Assembly (NCBI RefSeq): GCF_035581365.1
Contig: NZ_CP141590.1
Coordinates: forward strand, 1,798,001-1,862,000
Reading direction: 5' to 3'
DNA length: 64,000 nt
DNA from: Tsuneonella sp. CC-YZS046
Lineage (GTDB): Bacteria; Pseudomonadota; Alphaproteobacteria; Sphingomonadales; Sphingomonadaceae
This document shows, in pieces, positions 54,725 to 63,831 of this stretch. The translations under genes were made by a program, and so were the position numbers. The stretch's first letter is position 1; each line of letters starts with the position of its first letter. Below the pieces are notes generated by a model, which was not told where the DNA came from, did not search any database, and saw only the letters and a program-made list of their open reading frames with translations.

Positions 54725-56032
54725 ATGGCGTGGGATTTCTCGACCGAGCCTGAGTTTCAGGCGCAATTGGACTGGATGGATGCCTTCGTGCGCGAAGAGA
54801 TCGAGCCGATGGATCTCGTGTTTCGGGACCCGGCCGCGCCGTTCGATCCCAACTCCACAGCGCGCAAGGTCATGCGCCCGCTCCAGCAGATCGTGAAGGA
54901 GCGCGGCCTGTGGGCCTGCCATCTCGGCCCGGAACTGGGCGGCCAGGGATATGGCCAGCTCAAGCTGGGCCTGATGAACGAAATCCTCGGCCGCAGCCGG
55001 TTCGCCCCCACCGTGTTCGGCACACAGGCCCCGGATACCGGCAATGCCGAAATTCTCGCGCGCTTCGGGACGGAGCAGCAGAAGCAGCAATATCTCCAGC
55101 CCCTGCTGGATGGCGATATCGTATCCTGCTTCTCCATGACCGAGCCGCAAGCCGGGGCCGACCCCGGGCAATTCACCTGTCGCGCGGAATTGCGGGACGG
55201 CGAATGGGTGCTCAATGGCGAAAAATGGTTCGCCAGCCATGCCTGTATTGCCGAATTCCTGATCGTGGTGTGCATCACCGATCCGGAAGTGCCGGTGCAT
55301 GAAGGATCGACGACTATCATCGTCCCGCGCGATACACCGGGCCTGGAGATCATCCGCAACACTGCCGTCGGCCCAAAAGATGTGCTGGGCAGCGGGGTCC
55401 ATGGCTATCTCCGTTTCGAGGATTGCCGGGTTCCCCGCAAAAACGCGCTGGGCGGGATCGGAGAAGGCTTCAAGGTCGCGCAATCCCGCCTCGGCGGCGG
55501 GCGCATCCATCATGCCATGCGCACGGTCGGAATGCTCAACAAGGCAATGGCAATGATGAGCGAAAGGGCGGTTTCCCGCATCACCAAGGGGGAACGCCTG
55601 GCCGACAAGCAGATGGTGCAGGAAAAGATCGCGGACAGCTATATCCAGATCACCCAGTTCCGCCTGCATGTGCTCTATGCGGCCTGGCTGCTCGATCAGG
55701 ACAAGGCCTATACACGCCGGGTCCGCCGCGAGATTTCCGCGATCAAGGCGGCCATGCCCGGCGTGCTGCGCGACGTGATCTACCGCGCGCTCCATCTTCA
55801 CGGTTCGCTGGGCATGTCCAACGAAACGCCGCTGATGGACATGTGGCAATATGTGCCGGAAATGGGGATCGTGGATGGCCCTACCGAGGTCCATAAAGTG
55901 TCCGTCGCCAGGGACCTGCTGCGCAATGTGGCCCCTGCCCCCGGCGTCTTTCCCACCTATTTCGTGCCCGACACAAGAGCGGCGGCGGAACGCAAGTTCG
56001 CCGAGTATCTCAATGGAGAGGAAGCAGCATGA
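54725..56032 (+). CDS. Acyl-CoA dehydrogenase of the ACAD10/11 type, copy 3
   Basis: A 435-aa member: SMTEPQAGADPGQFT, NGEKWFASHACIAEFLIV, GFKVAQSRLGGGRIHHAMRTVGM, and VDGPTEVHK, where Asp384 stands at the catalytic glutamate position. The long form and motifs match the ACAD10/11 branch, whose members work with an APH kinase on hydroxyacyl-CoAs. No kinase is in this operon; the nearest is copy 4 in the divergent operon at 49515-50546. It starts 21 bases after the SDR. Confidence 0.88.
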   Translation: MAWDFSTEPEFQAQLDWMDAFVREEIEPMDLVFRDPAAPFDPNSTARKVMRPLQQIVKERGLWACHLGPELGGQGYGQLKLGLMNEILGRSRFAPTVFGTQAPDTGNAEILARFGTEQQKQQYLQPLLDGDIVSCFSMTEPQAGADPGQFTCRAELRDGEWVLNGEKWFASHACIAEFLIVVCITDPEVPVHEGSTTIIVPRDTPGLEIIRNTAVGPKDVLGSGVHGYLRFEDCRVPRKNALGGIGEGFKVAQSRLGGGRIHHAMRTVGMLNKAMAMMSERAVSRITKGERLADKQMVQEKIADSYIQITQFRLHVLYAAWLLDQDKAYTRRVRREISAIKAAMPGVLRDVIYRALHLHGSLGMSNETPLMDMWQYVPEMGIVDGPTEVHKVSVARDLLRNVAPAPGVFPTYFVPDTRAAAERKFAEYLNGEEAA

Positions 56033-56490
56033 GCGCACAACTTGAACGGCGGATCGACCAGCTCGAGAGCCGCTTCGCGATGCTCGATCTGGTCAGCGAT
56101 TATTGCCTGGGTTTCGACAAGCACGATTTTGGCCGGTTCATAAATATCTGGTGGGAGGATGCGGTCTGGGAGATCGGCCCGCCTTTCGGCACTTTCGAAG
56201 GCGCGGAAGGCGTCACCCGCGCGGTGAAGGAGATTCTGTGGCCGGCATGGAGCGCCTCGACCCACTTCACCACCAATCTGCGCGTCACTTTCAATGGCGC
56301 GGATTCGGCTGACGGCATTTGCGACGTCGATTGCATCGGCACGACCAGCGATGGCCAGGCCCAGACGGTTTCCGCAACCTATCGCGATCGGTTCGAACGG
56401 AGGAACGGGGTCTGGAAGATCGCCTTGCGCAATGTCCAGATGCACCATTTCAGCCCATTGGTCGGGGTCACCCTGACCCCGCCGAAATAA
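56029..56490 (+). CDS. SnoaL-like/NTF2-fold protein
   Basis: A 153-aa cone-shaped NTF2-like protein: ERRIDQLESRFAMLDLVSDYCLGFDKHDFGRFINIWWEDAVWEI, then THFTTNLRVTF and YRDRFERRNGVWKIALRNV. Similar small proteins in catabolic clusters act as isomerases, dehydratases or dioxygenase-beta-like subunits. It overlaps the dehydrogenase gene by four bases. The His/Asp pair is compatible with acid-base catalysis, but the reaction is unknown. Confidence 0.82.
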   Translation: MSAQLERRIDQLESRFAMLDLVSDYCLGFDKHDFGRFINIWWEDAVWEIGPPFGTFEGAEGVTRAVKEILWPAWSASTHFTTNLRVTFNGADSADGICDVDCIGTTSDGQAQTVSATYRDRFERRNGVWKIALRNVQMHHFSPLVGVTLTPPK

Positions 56491-56514
56491 CGCCGTCTGC
56501 CGGGAGAGGAAGCG

Positions 56515-57321
56515 ATGGCATTCCATGAAACCGAATGCGGGCGGAATATCCACTACGAACATTTTCGCGGTGACCGCTGCCCCGTGTTTCTCGTCCACGG
56601 CTGGGCCATGTCCAGCGAAGTCTGGAGCTCGGTGATCGAACGGCTGGTCACGGCCGGTCATGAAGTGGTAGCGCTCGATCATCGCGGTTGCGGACGTTCG
56701 GACCGGGATTTCGCAGACCTGTCGGTGCGGGCCATCGCCCGCGACGTGGCAGGCATCGCTGATCGGCTCGGCCTTTCGCGCATCGTGGTCAATGGCTGGT
56801 CGCTGGGCGGGATGATCGCCGCCGAAGCGGCCTCGCTGCTGGGCGAGCGCGCGGCAGGGCTGGTCCTTACCTGCCCCGCCTCTCCCAGGCTGACCCCGGC
56901 AAGCGATTTTCCCTACGGCGGGGAACGCGAGAACTACACCCAGATGCCTGCGGCGCTGGCGGCCGACAGGGCGGGTTTCTTCCGCGGCATCGCTTCCTCG
57001 GTATGCGCCAGGGATGTCGGCCAGCCGGCCATCGACTGGATGTGGTCGATCTTCATGCGCAGCGGCCCATTCGCATTCCGCTCCATCCTCGATGCCTGCG
57101 ATCAGGATCAACGCGCGCTGCTCGGCGCACTCGACATTCCGGTTCTCACCGTCATCGGCGGCAGCGACGTGATCGTCCAGCCGGAGATCGGGCGGCAGGC
57201 GGCGGCATCCGCGAAAGACAGCAAGCTCGTGACCTTCGAAGAATCGGGACATGCCCCCTTCCTGGAAGAACCCTACCGCTACATCGCGACCCTTCTCGAT
57301 TTCCTCGATTCCATCGGCTGA
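56515..57321 (+). CDS. Alpha/beta hydrolase
   Basis: A 268-aa hydrolase: oxyanion HGWAMSSEVW, DHRGCGRSDR, nucleophile elbow NGWSLGGMIA (Ser about residue 98), a late aspartate in VIGGSDVI, and SGHAPFLEEP with the catalytic histidine. It hydrolyses an ester, lactone or C-C bond. It lies 24 bases after the SnoaL-like gene in the same operon. Confidence 0.9.
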   Translation: MAFHETECGRNIHYEHFRGDRCPVFLVHGWAMSSEVWSSVIERLVTAGHEVVALDHRGCGRSDRDFADLSVRAIARDVAGIADRLGLSRIVVNGWSLGGMIAAEAASLLGERAAGLVLTCPASPRLTPASDFPYGGERENYTQMPAALAADRAGFFRGIASSVCARDVGQPAIDWMWSIFMRSGPFAFRSILDACDQDQRALLGALDIPVLTVIGGSDVIVQPEIGRQAAASAKDSKLVTFEESGHAPFLEEPYRYIATLLDFLDSIG

Positions 57322-57335
57322 CGCGGAACACCTCA

Positions 57336-58448
57336 ATGAGCAGCGCGCTGACACCTCTCCTGCAGCCCTTCGCGTGCAAGTCCCTTCACCTGCGCAATCG
57401 CTTCATGATGGCGCCGATGTCCCGCTACTTTGCGACCAGCGGCATCGTGACCCCCGCCTCGGCCGACTATTATCGCCGCCGCATCGAAGGCGGCGTCGCC
57501 TGCGTCATCACCGAGGGGGTTGCGATAGACCGACCGGGCGCGGTCGCCGCCGATACGATACCCCGCTTTTTCGGAAACGAAGCCCTGGCCGGGTGGGACC
57601 GCGTACGGCAGGATGTCCAGGCAGCGGGCGGCGCGATAATCCCGCAGCTGTGGCACGTGGGCGGCTGCACCGATTTCAATTTCCCGGATTCTCCGCACGA
57701 TCCTCTCGAAAGCCCTTCCGGGCTGGTCGGGCCGGACCTTCCCGGCGGACGTCCCATGACCGGGCAGGATGCCGACGAAGTCCAGGCATCCTTTGTCAGG
57801 GGCGCTCTCGATGCGCAGCGCCTCGGCTTCGACGCGATCGAGCTTCACGGAGCGCACGGCTACCTGTTCGATCAGTTCTTCTGGAACGTGACCAACAAGC
57901 GGGACGACCGCTATGGCGGCAGCAGCATTGCGGAGCGCGTGGGATTCGCCGCCGAAACTATCGCCGCCATCCGGCAGGCAGTCGGACCGGACTACGCCAT
58001 CGTCTTCCGCTTTTCGCAGTGGAAGGTGTATGATTACGAAGCGAAGATCGCCAGCTCCCCGCAGGAACTGGAAGCCTGGCTCGGACCGCTGGCCGAAGCC
58101 GGCGTCGACATATTCCACTGTTCGGAACGGCGCTTCTGGGAGAACGCCTTTCCCGGCAGCGATCTCAATCTTGCCGGCTGGGCCAAGAAGGTGACCGGCA
58201 AACCCACCATCACCGTCGGCTCGGTCGGCCTCGATCGCGACCTGATGGCGGATTTCGTGGATGGGCAATCCAGCCCAGCTCTCGAACGGCTGGATGATCT
58301 GGCCCGCAGGTATGAGCGTGGGGATTTCGATCTGGTGGCAATCGGCCGCGCCTTGCTTGGCGATGCGCACTGGCTGCGGAAAGTGCTCGATGGCAGGCTC
58401 TCGGAACTGTCGCCCTATTCCGCTGAATGCACCAGGACGCTTACCTGA
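57336..58448 (+). CDS. Old-yellow-enzyme-family NADH:flavin oxidoreductase
   Basis: A 370-aa FMN barrel: CKSLHLRNRFMMAPMSRYFA, WHVGG, ELHGAHGYLFDQFFWNVTNKRDDRYGGS and GSVGL near the phosphate site. Members reduce activated C=C bonds or, in steroid and bile-acid pathways, dienoyl-CoA. Last gene of the plus-strand operon; ATG 57336 follows the hydrolase stop by 14 bases. Iron-sulfur cysteines are absent, so it is the simple single-domain type. Confidence 0.9.
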   Translation: MSSALTPLLQPFACKSLHLRNRFMMAPMSRYFATSGIVTPASADYYRRRIEGGVACVITEGVAIDRPGAVAADTIPRFFGNEALAGWDRVRQDVQAAGGAIIPQLWHVGGCTDFNFPDSPHDPLESPSGLVGPDLPGGRPMTGQDADEVQASFVRGALDAQRLGFDAIELHGAHGYLFDQFFWNVTNKRDDRYGGSSIAERVGFAAETIAAIRQAVGPDYAIVFRFSQWKVYDYEAKIASSPQELEAWLGPLAEAGVDIFHCSERRFWENAFPGSDLNLAGWAKKVTGKPTITVGSVGLDRDLMADFVDGQSSPALERLDDLARRYERGDFDLVAIGRALLGDAHWLRKVLDGRLSELSPYSAECTRTLT

Positions 58449-58533
58449 ACAGCAGTGGCGTAGGGGACGCTGCGCCGCAATGGCACCGCCCCGCGCACCC
58501 CGGAGAGGAAACGGGCCGCTCCGCCCCGCACCA

Positions 58534-60879
58534 TCATTCCTTTTTCGGCAAGGCAAAAGCCATCACGTAATCGCCATAGCCCGAATAGAGCGGCGCGCTG
58601 CCGCCTGCCGCGATCACGACGAACTGGCGGCCCGACTTCTTGCTGACATAGGTCATCGGCGTGGCGTGACCGCCCGCCGGAAGCGGCGCGCGCCAGAGCA
58701 GATTGCCCGTGTTGATGTCGAAGGCGCGCAGAGCGCGTTCCTGCGTAGCGCCGATGAACACCAGCCCGGAACGGGTCGTGATCGATCCGCCCGTGTTGGG
58801 CACGCCCATCGGCAGGGGAACATGGCTGCGCAGCGCCCACGGCCCGCTATCGGCCCCGGTTCCCAGCGGCTTTTCCCAAAGAATCTTGCGCGTATCGAGA
58901 TCGACCACGGTGATCTTCCCGAACGGCGGTTCCGTGCAGGGAACGTCGATTGGCGAGAGGAAGGCGCCAGTGAACAACGCATAGGGCGTGCCCATCTGCG
59001 CGACCGGCACGCCCACATGGGCGCCGCCATCCATCGAAATCTCGACCCCCATCTTGTCCGCTTCCTTGCGGGGCACGATCGAGGTGTAGTTCGCCATGCG
59101 GCTCCAGTTCACGACCAGCAGCCTGCGATCAGGATCGATGGAGACGCCGCCCCAGTTGATGCCGCCCAGATAGCTGGGATAGGTGATCGAGGGCTTCACC
59201 CCCGGCGGCGTGAACGGCCCTTCGTAGCGGGCCTGCTTGAACTTGATCCGGCACCACAGCTGGTCGATGGGGGTCAGCCCCCACATGTGCCGCTCGGTCA
59301 GGACAGTCGCATCGAAGGATGGCAACCCCGTCGAAAAGGGCTGCGTGGGCGTGACCCAGTCACCTGGCGGCGGGCCTTGTGGAACCGCCCTTTCCTCCAC
59401 ATCGGCCAGCGGGGTGCCATCGGCGCGGTTCAACAGAAAGACCTGTCCCTGCTTGGTGGCCTGGATCAAAGCCGGCACCGTCTTTCCGCCGATCGGCAGA
59501 TCTACGAGTGTCGGCTGGGCGGAAACGTCATAGTCCCAGATGTCGTGATGCACGGTCTGGAAAGTCCAGCGCGGCTTCCCCGTTTCGACATCGAGCGCGG
59601 TAACGGAGGAAGAATATTTCTCGGATGCCGGCGAGCGATGCGCCCCCCAGTAATCCGGCGTCGAATTGCCCATGGGAAGATAGACCAGACCCAGTTGCTC
59701 GTCCGCGCTCATCGTGCCCCAGACATTGGGAGTCCCGCGCGAATAGTGCTGCCCTTCGGGCGGTTCGCCGCTGAAATCCGGGCGATCCATATCCCAGGCC
59801 CACACGAATTTGCCCGTCATCACGTCGAAAGCCCGAATGACGCCCGATGGCTCACCCACATATTGGCCGTCGAACACCCAACCCCCGATAATCACCTTGC
59901 CTTTTGTGATGAGCGGGGCGGAGGACACATAGTAATAGCCTTGGATGACGTGCCCCATGCCCTTCTTGAGGTCCACGCTGCCATTCACGCCGAAATCCGC
60001 GCAAGGCTGCCCGGTGACGGCGTCTATTGCCATCAGCCGCGCATCCACGGTGTTCATGATGACGCGCTTGGAACAGGCGCCGGTCGCCTCGGGAACTTCG
60101 TGGGAGCCGAGACCGCGGCACGCGCCCGAGGGCGGCGCCTTTACCTTCGGATCGAACACCCAGCGCTTCACGCCCGTTTCAGGATCGAGCGCGGACACGA
60201 TATTGTTGCTGGTGCAAAGGTAGAGCGTGTCATCGATCATGATCGGGGTCGCCTCGAACCCCATGCCATTGGTCTTGATGACACCTGTGCGATAGGTCCA
60301 GGCATGTTCCAGCTGGCCGACATTCTGCGGCGTGATCTGCGCCTGTGGAGAATGGCGGGAACCGGCGATGTCGTTGCCGTAATTGCGCCACTCGCCAGAG
60401 GCCAAGGCAGCGGTCGCGGCGGGAACCTTCGCTTCGGCAATTTCCGGAGCGGAAATGACCGCATAGCGGCTGACACCGTATATCCAGCCGGCCAGCAGCA
60501 GTCCGAGCGCCGCGATTGCGCCGATCAGATAGCGGCGATGCTGCGCCAGCAGGGGCCACGCCACCCAGACGCCCAGCACGACCGGGCCGAACAAGCGGCT
60601 CTGCAAGCGCCAGGGATCGAGCCCGCCTTCCCATAATGCCCATAGCAGTGTGACAAGCAGCATCGCTCCATAGACCCAGATGCCCCGCCGATCGCCCTTG
60701 AAGATCAGCCAGGCCGATGCCGCGACCAGCAAGCCAGCCGCAAGGTAGTAGAGCGATCCCCCCAGGAAGGCGAGCTGCGCCCCGCCGGCGATCAGGACCA
60801 GCGCGACCAGCGCCAGAACCGCAGACAGCAATTTTCTGAAAAAACCTGCAGATTCAATCTTGTCTGCTGCTGCCTGCAT
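58534..60879 (-). CDS. Membrane-bound PQQ-dependent dehydrogenase (glucose/quinate type)
   Basis: A 781-aa enzyme. Residues about 15-138 form five membrane helices; the rest is an eight-bladed PQQ propeller with WRNYGNDIAGSRHSPQAQIT, CSNNIVSALDPETG-like repeats, GMGHVIQGYYYVSSAP, TVHHDIWDYDVSAQPTLVDL and INWGGVSIDPDRRLLVVNW. It oxidises an alcohol in the periplasm and reduces ubiquinone through the membrane domain. The gene is convergent with the OYE operon and preceded by GGAGGGG. A 211-base gap lies upstream; no gene is seen there. Confidence 0.93.
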   Translation of the reverse strand: MQAAADKIESAGFFRKLLSAVLALVALVLIAGGAQLAFLGGSLYYLAAGLLVAASAWLIFKGDRRGIWVYGAMLLVTLLWALWEGGLDPWRLQSRLFGPVVLGVWVAWPLLAQHRRYLIGAIAALGLLLAGWIYGVSRYAVISAPEIAEAKVPAATAALASGEWRNYGNDIAGSRHSPQAQITPQNVGQLEHAWTYRTGVIKTNGMGFEATPIMIDDTLYLCTSNNIVSALDPETGVKRWVFDPKVKAPPSGACRGLGSHEVPEATGACSKRVIMNTVDARLMAIDAVTGQPCADFGVNGSVDLKKGMGHVIQGYYYVSSAPLITKGKVIIGGWVFDGQYVGEPSGVIRAFDVMTGKFVWAWDMDRPDFSGEPPEGQHYSRGTPNVWGTMSADEQLGLVYLPMGNSTPDYWGAHRSPASEKYSSSVTALDVETGKPRWTFQTVHHDIWDYDVSAQPTLVDLPIGGKTVPALIQATKQGQVFLLNRADGTPLADVEERAVPQGPPPGDWVTPTQPFSTGLPSFDATVLTERHMWGLTPIDQLWCRIKFKQARYEGPFTPPGVKPSITYPSYLGGINWGGVSIDPDRRLLVVNWSRMANYTSIVPRKEADKMGVEISMDGGAHVGVPVAQMGTPYALFTGAFLSPIDVPCTEPPFGKITVVDLDTRKILWEKPLGTGADSGPWALRSHVPLPMGVPNTGGSITTRSGLVFIGATQERALRAFDINTGNLLWRAPLPAGGHATPMTYVSKKSGRQFVVIAAGGSAPLYSGYGDYVMAFALPKKE

Positions 60880-61090
60880 GTGCCCCCTCCAGCAATCTTA
60901 TATTACTCAGGCGAGAGGTATTTACTGAAAAACACATGATGTAAAGTATGCCGTCCCCCAAAAGAAGGCACGGGCCAAGCAAGACGCAACCACTCGATAT
61001 AGCTTGATATTTTTCCGGGCCGCAAATTCAGCCCGCCCCATCATAAGTCTCATGACTTACAATGGGGGCGGAGCCGTTGCCTCTCGGCGT

Positions 61091-61387
61091 TCAATTGCTG
61101 GTGCGGAAAAGAGTCGGCTCAAGATCAGTGAAATTGGGCACGTCGCCCACTACCGCCGCGGTTCCAGGCGCGCCGAGCGAAGCGTCGATCGACGGCTGAT
61201 CCTTGAAGCGCAGGATCGCCATCGCGGCAAACGGCTGGCCGCTATCGGCCGGATACAGCACTTCCCAACCGAGAAATCCGGTCGCCGCCCAATGCTCATC
61301 GAGCAGCGCCATGTGGGTTGCTTCGTAATAGGCGCGGTCGAACTTTGCACCGTCGCGATTGGCATAGCTCACAATCAATTTGGCCAA
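61091..61387 (-). CDS. EthD-like ferredoxin-fold protein
   Basis: A 98-aa protein of the EthD/Dabb type: AKLIVSYANRDGAKFDRAYYEATHMALLDEHW, then AILRFKDQPSIDASL. The best start is TTG 61387, because AGGGAGG sits six bases before it and it gives the family's usual MAKLIV opening; the in-frame ATG at 61405 overlaps that ribosome site. EthD proteins occur with oxygenases and dehydrogenases, and some are aldol/decarboxylation-type catalysts. It is divergent from the PQQ alcohol dehydrogenase. Confidence 0.83.
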   Translation of the reverse strand: MAKLIVSYANRDGAKFDRAYYEATHMALLDEHWAATGFLGWEVLYPADSGQPFAAMAILRFKDQPSIDASLGAPGTAAVVGDVPNFTDLEPTLFRTSN

Positions 61388-61568
61388 GATTGCCTCCCTC
61401 TCCATTGAGTGTCCGGCTTAGAGCAATGCAGGCGGAACTCCCAGCCCCCTTCGCAGGAAGAGTTGGGCGGCCAAGGCTTGGCAAGGATATGGCCTTGCAT
61501 CGCAGAGAGAAACCGTGATGTGTCGCAATACAAGGGGATCTCGAATCCCGCCGGGAGATGATCGAACT

Positions 61569-63674
61569 GTGCTGACGAAAAAATTGAAGCAACATGCATG
61601 GCTGCCCATCCTTGCAACCGCCGCTTTAGCCGCAACCCTGGCATCCTGTCAGAAGCCGGACGGCTCTGGCGCCGATGGCGCCAACTGGTCCTTGTATGGC
61701 CTGGAAAGCAGCGAACAGCGTTACAGTCCGCTCGAACAGATCAATGCCGATACGATCGACCGGCTGGGCCTGGCGTGGAGCATTGAACTGCCCCCGCAGG
61801 CAAGGTCGATGCAGGGCACCCCGCTCGCGATCGACGGCAAGCTCTATTTCTCCACCTCGCTGTCGAAGGTTTATGCGGTCGACGGCAAGACCGGGAAGAT
61901 ATTGTGGGAATACGATCCCGAAGTGGGCAAGGAGCACCCCCGCACCTTGCGCACCAGCCACCAGGCGAGCCGTGGCATCGGCTATTATGATGGCCACATC
62001 ATTCTCGCCGCGCTGGATGGCCGCCTGATTTCTCTAGCCGCCACGAGCGGAAAACCCGTCTGGACCGTCGATACGATAGACGAGGTGGATTCGCGCAAGG
62101 TCATCACCGGCGCGCCGCGCGTGTTCGACGGCAAGGTCATCGTTGGCAACGCCGGCGCCGATTTCGGCACGCGCGGCTATGTCTCCACCTACGATGCCAG
62201 GACGGGCAAATTCCTGTGGCGCTTCTACACCGTGCCGGGCGACCCGGCGAAAGGCTTCGAGGACGATGCGCAGAAGATGGCAGCGAAGACCTGGAGCGGC
62301 GAATGGTGGCGCTGGGGCGGCGGCGGCACCGTCTGGAATGCAATCACCTATGACAAGGAGCTGAACCGGATCTACATCGGGACCGGCAACTCATCCAACT
62401 ACAACCCGGCCCAGCGCAGCCCCGAAGGAGGAGACAATCTCTTCCTCGTCTCGATCGTCGCGCTCGACGCCAATACCGGCAAATACATCTGGCATTACCA
62501 GTTGAATCCCCGCGAGGCCTGGGACTGGAAAGCCACCAACGACATCGTGCTCGCCACTCTCGACATACAGGGAGAGAAGCGGCCGGTGCTGATGCAGGCG
62601 GCGGTGAACGGCTTCTTCTACGTGATCGACCGCCGGAACGGCAAACTGCTTTCGGCCGAAAAGTTCGGCAAGGCGACCTGGGCGGATCGTATCGACCTCA
62701 AGACCGGGCGGCCGGTGGAAGTTGCCAATGCCCGCTACGAGAATGGGCCGGTCACGCTCTATCCTTCACAACTGGGGGTCCATAACTGGCAGGCGATGTC
62801 GTTCAATCCCGAGCTCGGCCTTGCCTATATCCCGACCCTCCAGCAACCGGGCAAATACTGGACCACTCCGGACAAGGCGAAAGAGGCGGAAGGCTTCACC
62901 CTTGGCGCGAAGCACTATGAATTCGCGCTGGGTTCCCGCTTCAGCCTGGTCAAGCTCGACAAGGACGACGGCACGGGCGGGCTGGTGGCGTGGGACCCGG
63001 TGACGCAGAAGCCGCGCTGGACCGTGAAACATGCGACCGGCTGGAACGGCGGGACAATGGCAACCGCCTCCGGCCTGGTTTTCCAGGGCACCGCCGATGG
63101 CTGGCTGCATGGCTATGACGGCCGCAACGGCAAGCAGCTGTGGAAGTTCAACGTCGGCAACGGGGTCGTGGCTCCGCCCATCACCTATCTCGTGGATGGC
63201 GAACAATATATCACCCTGCTGGTCGGCTATGGCGCCGCCGCGCCGGATGATCCGGGCTGGCGCTTCGGCAAGCACATGCCGAGAGTGGTGAGCTTCAAGC
63301 TCGATGGGAAAGCGAAATTGCCCGCCACGCCGCCGCCCGATTTCAGCGTGAATGCGATAGATGATCCCAGCTTCAAGATCGACGAAGCCGCCGCCGCGCG
63401 CGGCCGCGAGGTGTGGCTTCGCAATTGCTCGATCTGCCACACCCCAGGCGGCGCGAATGCTAATTGGCCGGACCTGCGTGAATCGCCCATGGCGCATGAT
63501 TACGAAATGCTTCGCCAGATCGTGCAGAAGGGCGCGCTGGCCAATCTGGGGATGCCGCAGTTCGACGAGCTGACCGATCAGCAGGTCCATGACCTGTATA
63601 TGGCGGTCAAATATTATTCCCGCCGCGCCGCGAAGGGAGACAGCTCGCCCGAGGAAGGCGGGCGGTTGTTCTGA
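61569..63674 (+). CDS. PQQ-dependent alcohol dehydrogenase with C-terminal heme c
   Basis: A 701-aa quinohemoprotein-type enzyme. N-terminal PQQ propeller (W-motifs such as SSEQRYSPLEQINADTIDRL and GTGNSSNYNPAQRSPEGGDNLF with the calcium asparagine, EAWDWKATNDIVL with the catalytic aspartate), then a heme c domain with NCSICH and LGMPQF for the methionine ligand. The lysine two residues after the aspartate argues against a lanthanide site. The vicinal cysteine pair of classical ethanol/methanol dehydrogenases is replaced by TSHQASRG. GTG 61569 gives a signal with LASC (Cys27), suggesting a lipoprotein; earlier starts at 61515-61518 are possible. Confidence 0.9.
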   Translation: MLTKKLKQHAWLPILATAALAATLASCQKPDGSGADGANWSLYGLESSEQRYSPLEQINADTIDRLGLAWSIELPPQARSMQGTPLAIDGKLYFSTSLSKVYAVDGKTGKILWEYDPEVGKEHPRTLRTSHQASRGIGYYDGHIILAALDGRLISLAATSGKPVWTVDTIDEVDSRKVITGAPRVFDGKVIVGNAGADFGTRGYVSTYDARTGKFLWRFYTVPGDPAKGFEDDAQKMAAKTWSGEWWRWGGGGTVWNAITYDKELNRIYIGTGNSSNYNPAQRSPEGGDNLFLVSIVALDANTGKYIWHYQLNPREAWDWKATNDIVLATLDIQGEKRPVLMQAAVNGFFYVIDRRNGKLLSAEKFGKATWADRIDLKTGRPVEVANARYENGPVTLYPSQLGVHNWQAMSFNPELGLAYIPTLQQPGKYWTTPDKAKEAEGFTLGAKHYEFALGSRFSLVKLDKDDGTGGLVAWDPVTQKPRWTVKHATGWNGGTMATASGLVFQGTADGWLHGYDGRNGKQLWKFNVGNGVVAPPITYLVDGEQYITLLVGYGAAAPDDPGWRFGKHMPRVVSFKLDGKAKLPATPPPDFSVNAIDDPSFKIDEAAAARGREVWLRNCSICHTPGGANANWPDLRESPMAHDYEMLRQIVQKGALANLGMPQFDELTDQQVHDLYMAVKYYSRRAAKGDSSPEEGGRLF

Positions 63675-63753
63675 AGGGTAGCTGCGCGAGAGCGCTTTCG
63701 CGCTTCACCCTGCTCGAGGCAGGGCAGATTTACAGCGGCCATCCCACGATAAC

Positions 63754-63783
63754 AAAAAAAGCGCGGCTACGATGTAGCCGCGC
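63754..63783 (-). terminator. Intrinsic terminator for the minus-strand TonB receptor 3
   Basis: A perfect 10-base stem GCGCGGCTAC/GTAGCCGCGC with a 3-base loop (63761-63783). Read on the minus strand it is followed by seven T residues (63760-63754). It lies 49 bases after the receptor stop. Confidence 0.85.
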
Positions 63784-63831
63784 CCGATTGTTCTCATGGT
63801 TGTTATCGTTCTCGTTGTTAAGCAGTGAAAC

